A stretch of 64,000 nucleotides of DNA from Atherix ibis (lineage: Eukaryota > Arthropoda > Insecta > Diptera > Athericidae), in contig OY282606.1 in NCBI GenBank assembly GCA_958298945.1, positions 43,847,920 through 43,911,919 on the forward strand, written 5' to 3'. Positions within the stretch are counted from its first letter, which is position 1. Every line of letters begins with the position of its first letter. Under the pieces are notes generated by a model. It saw only the letters and a list, made by a program, of their open reading frames with translations, was not told where the DNA came from and did not search any database. The position numbers and the translations under genes are program-made. Shown here piece by piece: positions 47,308 to 59,675 of the stretch.

Positions 47308-48182
47308 TAAAATTTAGAATTTTTATAATTTCACTTTACATACTATAAATATTTTTTATCGATTTGAATTAAAAAAATTCTCTTACAATTATTTAAGGAA
47401 AATGACCAAAAAAAATTGGATAGTCTGAAAATGTATGCAAGAAAATTGAATATTTTGAAAAATAAATGAATTTTTAATTTGATAAAACATTTTTCTACAA
47501 TAATTTTATTTTAAAAAAAATAACAAATTGAAATAAATTTCAAACGGCATTGTAGTTTTCTATTCAACAATTCTTATTTTACCAAAGGGGATTTCGAAAG
47601 GTTTTTTTGATTTCGAATAGATGGCTCTGAAGTAAACATCAGCTGTCAATAGTGAAACAACTGATAATTGCAATGTACACGAATCTCCTCCATGCGCGTG
47701 TATGCGTGTTCTTTTGCTTTAAGAAGTTCAGAGCATAGAACTAAGCAATTTATATTGGAAATTATATATTCTAATTTTTACATTTGCCAATTGCTAGTTT
47801 ATTAACAATTCCTGTTAGGCGATTGAACGCAATTGTCGAAAGTAAACATTCTAGTTCGACTTTGTTAGTAAAAAGTTGAGTCTAAGTGCCGCATATCGTA
47901 TGTCGTGGTCGTTTTCGTCACATTATTGAATTTGTTTTTGTCGATTTTGGTTTGAAAACTATTTATGTTTACACGGTGGCTTGCGGTCTGAACGATTTTC
48001 GTTTAATAAATCGTTGTCGCTGTATGGTCGGGTCCCGAATTCCAACAAGCGAAGCTGACTGGCAACTCGGGGAGTAAACAGCTTGTTTAGCTGTCACGGT
48101 GAAATCAGAAACGCATAAGAATAATTTTAATGAAATTAAATCGATACGAAACGACTGTTTTAAGGTCGCTGATTCTCGAAAA
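47308..48182. other. Intergenic region and probable 5' leader of the TMUB-like gene
   Basis: The first 300 bp are AT-rich. From about 47640 the base composition rises (CCTCCATGCGCGTGTATGCG, CGACTTTGTTAG), as expected near a promoter or 5' UTR. No upstream coding exon was found. Confidence 0.4.
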
Positions 48183-50295
48183 ATGACAGTTAGTGAAAAT
48201 CTAGGACAGGAATTATTTAATTATTTGTTATATGTTTTTTTGGCTATTATCGTATATTTTGCTTGGAGATCAACAAATGTTCGGGAGGATCGACTGCCGC
48301 CAGCTGCATTTTATATAATCGACAACAACCGTAGGAGATATCTGGAATTAATATCTAGGCAATCTGCAACAAGAGGTACTTTATTGGTACCTGAGTTATC
48401 CACCAACCAAACACAAACCTTTTATCTTCCACCAAATACCCAATTCCTTCACAATTTTATAATTGATATTCTACACAAAAATTAAAACGAAAATGTAAAA
48501 TACATACAATGTGACATCGAATAAAAATCGAAAAATGGAAAAAACAACAAATATGACCGATTCGAACCTTTTTTTTGCTCATAGTAAGCAGTACATTGAA
48601 TTAATGAATTTTAATGCACCATTAACCTTGAGAAAAACAAATTTTCTAATTTTTCGTTGGAAATTCACAAACAAAAATAAAATTTTTACATAATTGTAAA
48701 ATTTTCGAAAATCTCTAAAGATACGATTGGAAATTTTCAAATTTTCTGAAAAATTAATACAAAAAAAAAACAATATAAAAAATAAGCCAAAACAGAAATT
48801 TACTTTTATAAAATTTTAATATTTAATATTGCAAATGAACCATTTTCCAAATCAATTGTTCTTTAATTTGTTTTATTTTCGCTGGACGTGTACAGTACGT
48901 AGTTCATCAAGTTTATCAAATTATTCGAACGTAACAGAAGAATTTGAATTGGAGAACGATCAATCGCCGTCTCCTAGAGGGGACATATCCAATTCGGAAG
49001 CGTCAACATCACAAACAACAAACGGAGAGTTATTATCGGAATCCGGTCGATTACAGCAAAATCGGTCTAGTGAAGTGCATAGAACAGATTCTCTTCAAGC
49101 TGTCGAAGAGGAAAGAGTCAGTAGTTCAGGGAGTGAAAACGATCCTGGCCCGCAAGATATCATTGCCGACATGGATAATCCAGACACACCGGAGGGATTG
49201 CGTAGAAGACGGCTAGCCTTCTATGAAGGTGAACAAAGTCGACAGACAACATCGTTTGGTGAGACGATGAAAATGTCATATTTGAATTTATAAAATTTCG
49301 CTTTAACTAAACACATTTTCTTTTGTCTCTTAAACAGACCTTAATGCAACACTTATAGAACCTAGTGCGCCATCAGAGGAAATAGTCCATGAGCCAGATA
49401 GTCAGGTATCTGCGCCACGAATACGCCGTGAGAATTTAAATTTGCAGACTGAAAGCTACGTAGACAACTCACATGCGGAAAACTGTTCTAATGAAAATAA
49501 CGAAAACGAAAGCATATCAAAAACGATAGCTGGTGAAAGTACGATTACCGCAGAAAAAGGTTCGACAGAAGATAAAGCCGATAAAGAGGATGAACTTCGG
49601 ATAAAACTGAAGTACTTAAATGATGATCTTCGATTGGTGAGAGCTAGTCCTAATGAGGCTATTGGTGACTTTAAAAAGTACATTTTATCACAAAAATATA
49701 AAACAATATGCATTATCCGTTTCTTTAATACTTTGCATTGTAGGAGGAATTTTACAGTTGAGATAGCTACGCAAAAATTGGTTCGACTTGTTTTCAATGG
49801 ACACGTTCTGCAACCAGATTCGAAAACTCTTCAGGCGTGCGGTTTATTCGATAATTGTGTTGTTCATTGTTTGATTCACAATAAAAAACCAACATCAACA
49901 GTGACGTCGGATAGTAGTAGAAACGGTCAAAATCGAGGTGTGAATAATTGAATTGCACAAAAATAATCAATGACAATTTTTAAAAATTTATAGATCAACG
50001 GGAAAATGTCGAAAGGTATGATTTGTCGGATTTATTAGACGAAAGCAGTGATACTTCATGGCGGATCTTTACTTACATTTTTATGTCTATACTTACCATA
50101 GCCATTATATTTTGCTGGTATTGTAGGTAAGTTACATGATCAATAGAATTTGAAAGTGATTTGTTGTTAAATTGTGAATAATTTTTTGTTCATAGAATAC
50201 AGTACAGCTATCTGTTCACATGGAATTCTACCTCGGGTCTCATCCATTTGACTATCCTCCTTTTCGTTGGGTACATTATTTTCATCATTATGTAA
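48183..50295 (+). CDS. Transmembrane and ubiquitin-like domain protein (TMUB1/2-like)
   Basis: Six exons in phase: 48183-48375, 48896-49258, 49338-49677, 49744-49937, 49994-50126 and 50196-50295, giving 440 residues. An N-terminal membrane segment (YLLYVFLAIIVYFAW, residues about 14-28) is followed by a long acidic, Ser/Glu/Asn-rich linker. A ubiquitin-like domain starts at LRIKLKYLNDDLRLVRASP and continues LVRLVFNGHVLQPDSKTLQACG and NCVVHCLIH. Two C-terminal membrane helices follow (TYIFMSILTIAIIFCW and LIHLTILLFVGYIIFIIM). This TM-UBL-TM-TM order is that of TMUB proteins, which act in ER-associated degradation complexes in mammals. The UBL is split by a 66-bp intron after DFKK. The first intron is the longest, at 520 bp. 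Confidence 0.85.
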
Positions 50296-51309
50296 AATAA
50301 TGTTATAACGTATGCCTGTACAGTTAATAGCCAGTCTACTGCGAAAAGTTGCAAGCAGCAAAAAATGTGGGTAATACTATTTCAACGCAATGTGACCCAT
50401 TATATAACCATTCAACATATAGCAGAAACGAAAAATACTATCCGAAAATAGTCTACAATTAATTAAAAAATACTGTGCTCAGATAAAATGCTACGAAGTT
50501 TTTGCTGTTATTATATTAAATCTGTTTCTTATATTTTTTTTCAATCAAAATTGTCATTGTACAATTTATAATATGAAGAGTTTTTATACAATATTATTTT
50601 TATTGATGATTATTTATTGTAAAAAATATTCATAAACTATATTTTCCTGTTCATTTCTTGCTGGATATTAAATTTATATATTATTTTTAGTAAAAATATC
50701 TTGCAATTGTTTTAATATTTAATTGTTTTTAAATAAATTATATACAATATATTATATATATATATATATATATATACTTATTACAAATATTGGTTGTTTA
50801 TTTTCAATCTCATTTGTTAGAGTGAAATATTAGTTTTGGTTAATACGTCAATTCAAATAATGGTTTATTTACACCCCAATATCTATACACTGCGGAAAAT
50901 CGATATATTTTTCTCAAACAAAACAAGGCAGATATGATTATTTTTGTTTTTCAAATCGAATTACCCAAGATATGAGCGAGATGGTTCATGTATTAGAGTA
51001 AATTAATAAATAAATTCTTAAAAATATGAAGTATTTTGTTTAAATTAGTTAAAACAAAATAATTGGTTGTCAAAATAAAATAAAGTGTAAATAAAAATAA
51101 TAATAATTACATTACAGACTACAATGTATAAAAAAGAAAATACAAATCAAAATAAATTAAATATTATATTAATTAAAATACTAATAATACTTAATATAAA
51201 AAATTTTCTCTAACTCTACAATAGAAACTATTTTATAATTGAAAAAAAAACAATGATTATAATAAGCAGATATAAAATATTAAAATTTTTATATTTAAAA
51301 TTATTCCTA
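50296..51309. other. AT-rich spacer with a (TA)n microsatellite
   Basis: Intergenic region between convergent genes. A TA dinucleotide run occupies about 50750-50776. Nothing else is recognised. Confidence 0.5.
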
Positions 51310-52588
51310 TTATATATAAAGAGATCCATCAGCAGGGCCTAAGTAGTGCAGTGATATTAACAGAACATCGATAATGGTCCATACACCGAGACCACCAAAA
51401 CTAAATAGTTTACCAATTCCTTCTTGCCAATGTCCCAAATAGAATCTGTAAAAAATAACATGTGTAATCAGAATGTTGTCATATTTTTTGTTTTAAAAAA
51501 AAAAAAACATTTTTTAAAAGAAATATTTAAAGTTATTTTAATTAGTCAGTACATTTTTATATTAGGAAAATTAATTTTTGCAGCTTTGTTTAAATTTTCT
51601 CAAATAAAATAAAAAAACTTCAAAAATGGTACACAAACCTATCAGCACCAAATCCACCAAGTGTTAAACTAATAATAAGTGCTGTACTCCATTTATAACC
51701 TTGCGTCCAATTGCATTTAATATTTCTGAGAAAAACCCGATTACCTAAACAAAGGACATGTGGTTGTGTTGTGCAATTTGTTCTAAAAATTAAATAAATA
51801 ATAAATTTCACTAATTTTCTTTTCTATTATAGTTTAATATTTTAATTTGAAGAATATAATTTAATAATTCAAGTAAAATATTATTGATAATTTATTTATT
51901 TGATCATACTTGTAATATTGATAAATCGAATTGCAATTGCCTTTTTGAACACAATCATGTTCCCATCGTTCTGTTTGGTAACAGTATCGACATTTCATTT
52001 CTCGTGTAAATGATTTGTTACCCTATCAGAATATAAAGTTTAAAAAAGACATTAGGTTTTACATTTCTTTAATTTTTATAACCACTAATAGCAAATAATT
52101 TACCGCACACAAAATGCCAGGATACACATCGCAGGTGACATTTAAATCCTTTCCATAGAGACAAGAGTAATTATAATTACATTTAATGCATGGAAATTGC
52201 AGAGTATTACATTCGACATCTGTAGGACATGAAGATAATTCAGTTTGCTAAAATTTATTACAAAAATACCATTTAATATGCGTTAATGTTAAAGAAAACA
52301 GAATTGAAATAAAAATACGAATGCAGTCTTTGTACATTTTTGACGATTGTCACGAAATCATTATTGGCAGTGTTATTCTTTTGAACTTCTCTCTTTGTTG
52401 ATTCTTCCATATTATTTATAGCTTATAGAGTATAATAAATAAAATATATTATTTTTATAAAGCCTTACTAAATGTTATCAAACCAAATCGGTACCTGTTT
52501 GTGATTGTTTAACACCAATTATTACTGATAGGAAAACAATAACTAAGGCTGATTTTAAATTGAGCCTTACACATTTTGCACGTAACAT
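51310..52588 (-). CDS. TM2 domain-containing protein 3 (almondex type)
   Basis: Six minus-strand exons fit in phase: 52588-52495, 52421-52336, 52247-52104, 52022-51910, 51782-51639 and 51445-51310, giving 238 residues. Exon 2 is the least certain. The signal peptide (LKSALVIVFLSVIIGV) is followed by a Cys-rich ectodomain (CNTLQFPCIKCNYNYSC, CRYCYQTERWEHDC). The RNIKCNWTQGYKWSTALI lead-in comes next, then two membrane helices joined by the DRF motif (GGFGADRFYLGHWQEGIG). The C-terminus is GPADGSLYI. The KCNWTxGYKWSTAL and GPADGSLYI signatures favour TM2D3 over TM2D1/2. In Drosophila this gene, almondex, is needed maternally for Notch signalling. Confidence 0.88.
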
Positions 52589-53538
52589 TATTCTCTTAAT
52601 GAAATGTGGGAATTTATAAGAAAATCCTTGCAAATTTGCGATATATTCGACAATTGTTTACCAAAACCACACCAATCATATCGACTTGACTATACTCCGT
52701 CAATCAATTTTTGTTTTGACAGCTGTTACTAAACGAGATATATTTCGAATATTCTAAATATTTGTATGTCACTATACAGAGTATTCTAAAATTATCTGCA
52801 TACAATAAGACCAAAATTATTTTTTGAGATGAAATATGTTCATGAAATTGTGAGGCAATTCATTTATTTATTTATATTTTATAATTAAATTGGTATATAT
52901 AATGAAAATATAATATATTATATTTCTAATATTCAATTTTGGAAATATTTTTTTAATTATTTTCAGTTTGAAAATATAATTATAAAACTATAATATAATT
53001 TATGTTAAATAAACTTTATTTTGTAGAGATTTTACGTGTATAAATTCTTTTATTAAAATTATTTAATATCCTTCTAAAATATTATTTTGATGACCTAAAT
53101 ACATTATAAGAACCTTATTATTTATAGCTACAAAATATTTTGTATTCATTTTTATTAATTCGAATATTTCCTTCAATAAAAATAATAAATTATATGTTAT
53201 CTTAATAAATTTTTGCAAACAATTTGCTATCTTATGTTATCTTATGAAATTTTTGCAAACAATAAAAATAATTATAATTTTTTTATATATAACTTTTTTA
53301 ATTTATTATTAATTTTTATCGTTATCGAATTTTTAAATTGAAAATAATGCAATAAAAATGAAAAGCATACTATTTGTAAAGAGCATACTTTAAAACTTCA
53401 TTGTACATACTGTTGCTGTAGCGGTTTCGAAACGGTACAAATCAGCCATTACATACGACTTTAAGAGTTGTCAAAAAATAATTTTTGTTGTTAAAGATAT
53501 TGGCTAAAATCAGAGAAAATTAATAGAATTTTAGTATT
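52589..53538. other. Divergent intergenic region between TM2D3 and Rat1
   Basis: 950 bp, very AT-rich in the middle. Each end probably holds a 5' leader. CGGTTTCGAAACGG at 53421-53434 is palindromic around TTCGAA, and a similar GTTTCGAAACGG occurs upstream of S28-like gene 1. No TATA box assigned. Confidence 0.4.
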
Positions 53539-56500
53539 ATGGGAGTACCAGCATTTTTCAGATGGCTCAGCAGGAAGTATCCAAGTGTTATAATTGAATG
53601 CGTTGAGAATAGGGTAAATGAATAGTTTACAAAGTAAATGTAAACCTTGCATGCGTTCTATGTTTTTGTATTTTTACTAAAAAAATATAAATTTGTTAGC
53701 CTATTGACGAAGATGGCCGCAATGTTTTGGAAGATTCTTCATTGCCGAATCCGAACGGCATTGAATTTGATAATTTATATTTGGATATGAATGGTATTAT
53801 TCATCCGTGCACGCATCCAGAAGACAAGCCAGCACCGAAGAATGAAGATGAAATGATGCTGGCTATTTTTGACTGTATTGATAGAATTTTTGGTATAGTG
53901 AGACCGCGAAAAGTTCTGTACATGGCTATCGATGGTGTGGCACCCCGTGCGAAGATGAATCAACAACGTTCGCGCCGTTTTAGATCTGCTAAAGAATCAT
54001 TAGAGAAACAACTTGAAATACAACGTATTCGTGCAGAATTATTGGCACGAGGATGCGTTCTTCCGCCTGAGAAGCCAAAAGAGGATCACTTCGATTCTAA
54101 TTGCATTACGCCGGGAACACCATTTATGGAGAAGCTTAGCATTTGTTTGCAATATTATATTCACGATCGTTTGAATAACAATCCTGGATGGAAAGGGATT
54201 AAGGTAATCTTATCAGACGCAAATGTACCTGGTGAAGGCGAACATAAAATAATGGACTATATTCGAAAACAAAGAGCACAGCCAGATCATGATCCAAATA
54301 CGCAACATGTTCTGTGCGGTGCCGATGCTGATCTTATAATGTTGGGTTTGGCAACCCACGAACCTAATTTCACTATTATTCGAGAAGAATTCCTTCCAAA
54401 TAAACCTAGACCCTGTGATATTTGCGGAAAATTGGGTAAGAAACGTCAGCATTAAATGTTTTGTATCGAAAAAATACATAATTTACTAACGGCTGCATAT
54501 GGCCATGTTGCCGTTTAGGTCATGAAATGGATATGTGCGAAGGACTAAATGCTATTAACCTTGATGCGGACGCTATATCCAATAATACAATTGGTTCAGA
54601 AGTGAAGTTCATTTTTGTTAGGCTTTGCGTCCTGAGGGAATATTTAAAAAGAACTTTGGCTATGCCTAATTTGCCATTTCCGTAATTATCGTATTTTTTC
54701 TATATAACTATGATTAATTAAAAAATAATTGCCTGAATTTTTCGAATTTATCAAAGTGTATATGATGCACATTGATTTTTTTTCTAAATTGTAAAATAAT
54801 TTCAGGTACGATTTTGAACGAGTACTGGACGATTGGGTTTTTATGTGCTTTTTCGTAGGAAATGATTTTCTGCCGCATTTACCTAGTTTAGAAATTCGGG
54901 AAAATGCTGTGGATCGCCTGGTTGAATTGTACAAACAATGCGCTTATAAGACGAAGGTTAACCTCTAATTTTAATTTTGAAATTCGTTTGGTTAATTTGC
55001 ATGCTGTTATTAAAATAAAATAAATTTTTATTTATTTTAGGGATACTTAACAGATTCGGGTGATGTAAATTTAGACAGTGTTCAGATGATAATGACGAAT
55101 TTAGGTTACGTAGAGGATAGAATATTTCAGGAAAGACAGCGTCGTGAAGAGCAGTTTAAAAATCGAGAAAAGTCAAAACGTAAACAGGAACATAAGCCGA
55201 ATTTTTCAGATATTAAGAATTCACAGTTTGCACCAATACCGCTTGGACGAGGTCTTAATCCTGCACCGACCCACCATGCTCGCCAAGAAGCAGCCCGTTT
55301 TCGGATAATGGGCATGACTAGTGTTGAAAATAATAATTCAGGTTCGCGTGCCTTAGAATCATTATTACGACCGGAACAACAAGGTCAACAAGATCACAAC
55401 CACGAAAAACGTGGAAAAAAACGCAAGTCGAATGAAATTTCGTCTGAGAATGTTGTTTCTATAAAAGAGGAGGAGGATTATCAAGAAAACGACGAAGTTA
55501 GACTTTGGGAAGACGGCTTTAAAGATCGTTACTATGAGTCGAAGTTTGATGTTTCATCTACCAATCAGCAATTTAGATATTCGGTAGCTCTGCAATATGT
55601 ACGTGGCCTCTGCTGGGTTCTTAAATACTATTATCAGGGCTGCGCATCATGGAAATGGTATTTTCCGTATCATTACGCGCCGTTTGCATCTGACTTTGTG
55701 AATATATCAGGCTTGTCAACAGAGTTTGAGAAAGGAACAAAACCGGTACAAAAAGACGACATTTATAAATTTAAACGCATAAATATTTTGATTTTAAAAT
55801 TTATCTTTTTAGTTCAATCCGTTGGAACAGTTGATGGGAGTATTTCCTGCAGCTAGTGGCAATCATGTACCGAAACCTTGGGCCACTTTAATGTCTGATC
55901 CGGTATGCTTCCTCATATGTTTGGTTTAATTTTCATTTTTATACAACAAGCACGTTTTTCTTCCTCATAGAAATCGCCAATAATTGATTTTTATCCTGAA
56001 GATTTCAAAATTGATTTAAATGGAAAAAAGTTTGCCTGGCAAGGAGTTGCATTGTTACCATTTGTCGATGAGAGACGTCTCTTTAAAGCATTGGAACCAT
56101 ATTACAAATTGTTAACAAAGGACGAAAGTAATTGAAAAATACACATACATTTTCTGTACAGAATTTTAAATAAAATAAATTAATTTTAGTCCGAAGAAAT
56201 ATACGCGGTGACAGTCGACTTTATCTGGGACCTGAAAATTCTGGTTATAAATTTATAAATAAACAGTATAAAAATAAATTAGACGTAAACACGGATATTC
56301 CAATTTCAATAGACGGTATGGGAGGAGTTATGTTGCTGTCCGAAGATGCTACTTTTGTTCATAGGTAATATTTTTACAACAAATATTCCAATTGGTCCAA
56401 GTATTCAAGAAGATAAAAAAATGATTTTCTTGCAGTACGTTATCATCCCCAATACCTGGATTACCTGATATTACTGGAAACCAGGTTATTATCGTACGTT

Positions 56501-56908
56501 TCCGTGATAATCATTATGATGAAGGCCATAAATTCCCTGCTATACGGTTACCTAATGCCGTAGATCCGGAATGTGTTTTGGCACCTGAGAATAAAGGCAA
56601 CAATTATAAGCCAGTGATTGGTAAATATTTAGATATTAAATTTATAATGGCAACTGTTTTTTTATAAACATGTTCGTTTGTTTACATTATTTTCTTTTCC
56701 TTTGCCTAATTGTACAGGTTTCAATCGAAATTTACCCACTGCTTCATTGGGGGCAGCTGGTCACCGCATGGTCAATAATGCCAATTCACAGGGTAGAAAT
56801 TTTGCAGCGATTCCACCTCAGTACAACAGTAAGTGTTAAATTTCATTAATTATTTTCAAATTATTTGTCTGTAATCATCGCTTTATAAAATTAATTGTAG
56901 ACACGTAA
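53539..56908 (+). CDS. 5'-3' exoribonuclease 2 (XRN2/Rat1)
   Basis: Eleven exons in phase: 53539-53613, 53700-54435, 54519-54681, 54806-54956, 55041-55745, 55813-55902, 55971-56127, 56190-56364, 56436-56620, 56718-56828 and 56901-56908. They give 851 residues. The start [16 protein letters not shown] and the acidic motifs [34 protein letters not shown] and [10 protein letters not shown] define the XRN nuclease centre. A CCHC knuckle ([14 protein letters not shown]) is typical of XRN2 rather than XRN1, and the middle holds a basic KRGKKRKS stretch. Known role: nuclear 5'-3' decay and torpedo-type transcription termination. The last exon adds only two residues before TAA, and a mariner begins 22 bp later. 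The protein is somewhat shorter than fly Rat1. Confidence 0.93.
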
Positions 56909-56930
56909 AAAATAGAAAAACATTATTAAC

Positions 56931-58211
56931 CCAGGTGTATCAGCTTAAATCCGCTGTTTGGTCATAGATGGCGTGAGTGAGCATATTAAGCTACCATGGG
57001 CACGCCATACTTTTTTTATATGAGTTTGATATCTGTCAATATTTATCAGTGATATTGTCAGCAATTTCATACAACAACATATATTTTTCCTTTGGTAATC
57101 ATGTTTAGTTTTGTGCCAGAAAAAGAGCATATGCGGGAAGCTCTGCTTTTCTGCTTCAATTTGAAGATATCGGCTACCGAATCGCATCGAATGCTTATGG
57201 AGGCCTATGGTGACAGTGCTTTATCGGAAACAACCTGCCGAGATTGGCTTCGTCGTTTCAAAGACGGCAATTTTGACTTGTGGGACAAGAAGGGTGAAAA
57301 TCGGCCTAGGAAGGTTGAGGACCATCAATTGCAGGCTCTTTTGGACGAAAACGATACCCAATCGCAAAAAATGCTCGCGGAGCAATTGGGTGTTACTCAA
57401 CCAGACATTTCCATGCGTCTGCGTGTCATGGGGAAGATTGAAAAGATCGGAAAATGGGGCCCGCATGAATTGAACGATAGGCAGATGGAGCGACGCCAAA
57501 ACACATGCGAAATCTTGCTCGCCAGACAAAAAGAAAGTCGTTCCTGCATCGGATTGTGACAGGCGATGAAATGTGGATATATTTCGAGAATCATAAACGC
57601 AAGAAATCGTGGGTTGATCCCGGACAACCATCAACATCTCCCCCAAGACCAAATCGCTTCGGACGGAAGACGATGCTGTGCGTTTGGTGGAATCAGCAGG
57701 GTATAGTCTACTATGAGATGTTGAAATCTGGTGAAACTGTCAATGCCCACCGCTACCACCAACAACTGATCATATTGCACCGTTCTCTGTGTGAAAAAAG
57801 GGCGGATTATCAACAAAGACAAGCTGATTTTCCTCCACGACAACGCACCATCGCACACGTCAAAAATGGTCCGAAGCTACTTGGAGACACTCAACTGGGA
57901 AAAGATACCCCACCCCGCTTATTTACCAAACCTGGCCCCTTCCGACTACCACCTGTTTTTGTCAATGGCCCACGCGCTCGCTGAGCAGCACTTCGATTCT
58001 TAGGAAGACGTCCGAAAAGGCTTGATGAGGGGTTTGCCTCAAAAGAGAAGGAATTTTTTTTGGCGTGGTATCCACAAATTGCCCGAGAGATGGGAAAAAT
58101 GTGTAGCTAGAGAGGTCAATTACTTTGAATAAATTTGTTTGTGCTTTCTATGAAAAAAAAACATTTGTTTTTTTATGACTAAAAAACAGCGTATCTAAGC
58201 TTATATACCTG
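56931..58211 (+). mobile_element. Mauritiana-type (Mos1-like) mariner in the 3' region of Rat1
   Basis: The left repeat CCAGGTGTATCAGCTTAAAT... at 56931 matches the complement of the right end (58211 back to about 58184) over about 28 bp. The length of 1281 bp is almost that of Mos1. CCAGGTGTA is the mauritiana-subfamily terminus. No intact TA duplication is visible: AC lies to the left and ACAATT to the right. The transposase is broken by frameshifts. The orientation is the same as Rat1, and AATAAA occurs near its right end (about 58130). Confidence 0.88.
57102..58132 (+). pseudogene. Mos1-like mariner transposase pseudogene
   Basis: Reads MFSFVPEKEHMREALLF, the HTH LKISATESHRMLMEAYG, VTQPDISMRLRVMGKIEK, and WGPHELNDRQMERRQNTCEI. 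The frame then breaks near 57530-57550, and a second frame continues HRIVTGDEMWIYF (first Asp intact), KKSWVDPGQP and KTMLCVWWNQQGIVYYE. After another break near 57800 a third frame gives IFLHDNAPSHTS (second Asp) and NLAPSDYHLF (third Asp, 34 residues on). A TAG after AEQHFDS and a change from SPDLAPSD to LPNLAPSD are further damage. Confidence 0.88.
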
Positions 58212-58671
58212 ACAATTGCTGTAAATATATTTTTTTTAACAATTGCTGTAAATATATAAACTCAGCTTGATTATATAATAAACTTTTTTCTCTGTTTGGT
58301 TTCGGTGAGATACACAAAAAATGCAATTATACATGTTTTCATATCATTACATTTATTTGCATGTTAAAGTAACAAAAATAGAATATTCTAACGAAAAATT
58401 TGAAATTTCGAAAAAAACGTGCGATTTTTATTTTTGTCATTCCCATAAATACATTACACCGAAAGAGAGAGAGAAAGAACCAATAAAAATAAATTGAATA
58501 GGGCTCTCTTCTCCCCACTTCCTCCTGTTACGTATATCCGTCGTATTCACAAAATTAGTCCCACATACCGAGAAGTAAAAATTTTGTAGTTGTCTTAAGA
58601 CTGAACTAGTTTCCATTTTATATCAATATAACTGACTGTACCCTATATTTTTCAAATCTTTTCACTGGTCC
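58212..58671. repeat. Spacer with a short tandem duplication
   Basis: ACAATTGCTGTAAATATAT occurs at 58212-58230 and again at about 58240-58258, immediately after the mariner right end. Further on there is a GAGAGAGA run at 58465-58476. No gene. Confidence 0.6.
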
Positions 58672-58930
58672 TTAAACAAACCAACAAACCAACAAACCAA
58701 CAAACCAACAAACCAGCAAACCAACAAACCAACGAACGAACAAACGAACAGGCCAACAAGCCAACAAACCAACAAACCAACAAACCAACAAACCAAAAAA
58801 CCAACAAAACAACAAACCAGCAAACCAACAAACGAACAAACCGACAAACCGACAAACGAACAAACCGACAAACCGACAAACGAACAAGCCAACAAACGAA
58901 CAAACCAACAAACCAACAAACCAACAAACC
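58672..58930. repeat. CCAACAAA-type minisatellite
   Basis: About 260 bp of an 8-bp unit, CCAACAAA, with CGAACAAA and CGACAAAC variants, followed by unique sequence. The minus strand reads as long Leu/Val/Cys/Trp/Phe/Gly open frames purely because the 8-bp unit lacks stops; these are not genes. Confidence 0.92.
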
Positions 58931-59530
58931 TAGTGAAATCTGACCAAATCTTAGGCGTGGTGAAAGAATTATCTTCAGCAACGTAGCGCATTTTGGTTGA
59001 ATGGTTACGTAAACAAGCCAAATTGTCAGATCTGGAATGAAAAGCAACCGCAACAGGTCCAAGAGCTTTCTTTGCATCCATAAAAACGTATTGTTGTAGA
59101 TTTTGAGGCGGATTACTTTGTCAATGACGAGATGTATCGAGCGATTATAACAGATTTTTCCTTGGCTTCGATTGGACGATATGGACTTGGAAAATATCAG
59201 ATTCGGACAGGACGGTGCGACTTGCCACATAATATTTGAAAGGAGGGACTTTTGCAGACGAAGCTGCCACGTCGTATTATTTCGAGACAGATTGATGCCA
59301 GTTAGTTGCCAAGTTTGTGCAATTTAATGCTATTAGTTTTTTTTTCTATGGAGCTACGTTAAATCAATGGTCTTTTTTAATAATCTGACAATACTTTCGG
59401 AGCTGTAGAACAACATAATCTAAGCCAGCGGTGAGATTCAGCCCGATTTATGCGGAAGTCTTCGTCTACAAACGAAGCTGTGGAAGTCATTTGAAAGATA
59501 ATTTTTAAATAATAATGGTCTCGAATGTGC
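58931..59530 (+). mobile_element. Fossil DD41D-like transposase copy
   Basis: Frames shift repeatedly, but LSLHPENVTV, then DDMDLENIRFGQDGATCH (about 59175-59230) match the DD41D proteins (DLENIWFQQDGATCH). Later FFLWSYVKSMVF (about 59340-59370) matches the region after the third Asp. Heavily mutated. It directly abuts the minisatellite. Confidence 0.6.
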
Positions 59531-59675
59531 TATAATCTGCCATAACTTGTTTTATTCAATTTAATTAATCACCAGTATAAGTATTTTAAAAATAATGTCC
59601 ATCTACCGTTGGCATTGAACATTTTTTCCTTGAGATGAAAACTTATTAGATCATATAAGAAATAATGTTATCTTG

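Noticed and set aside
47886..48077. 63-codon frame upstream of the TMUB-like gene
   Set aside because: No homology. It lies in the presumed 5' leader and is not in phase with the first coding exon.
48099..48182. Upstream extension of the TMUB-like frame
   Set aside because: It begins with GTG rather than ATG. The first in-frame ATG is at 48183.
58652..59230. Long minus-strand frames rich in Leu, Val, Cys, Trp and Phe
   Set aside because: They are translations of the CCAACAAA minisatellite, which has no stops in any minus-strand frame. The non-repeat part is a decayed transposase on the other strand.
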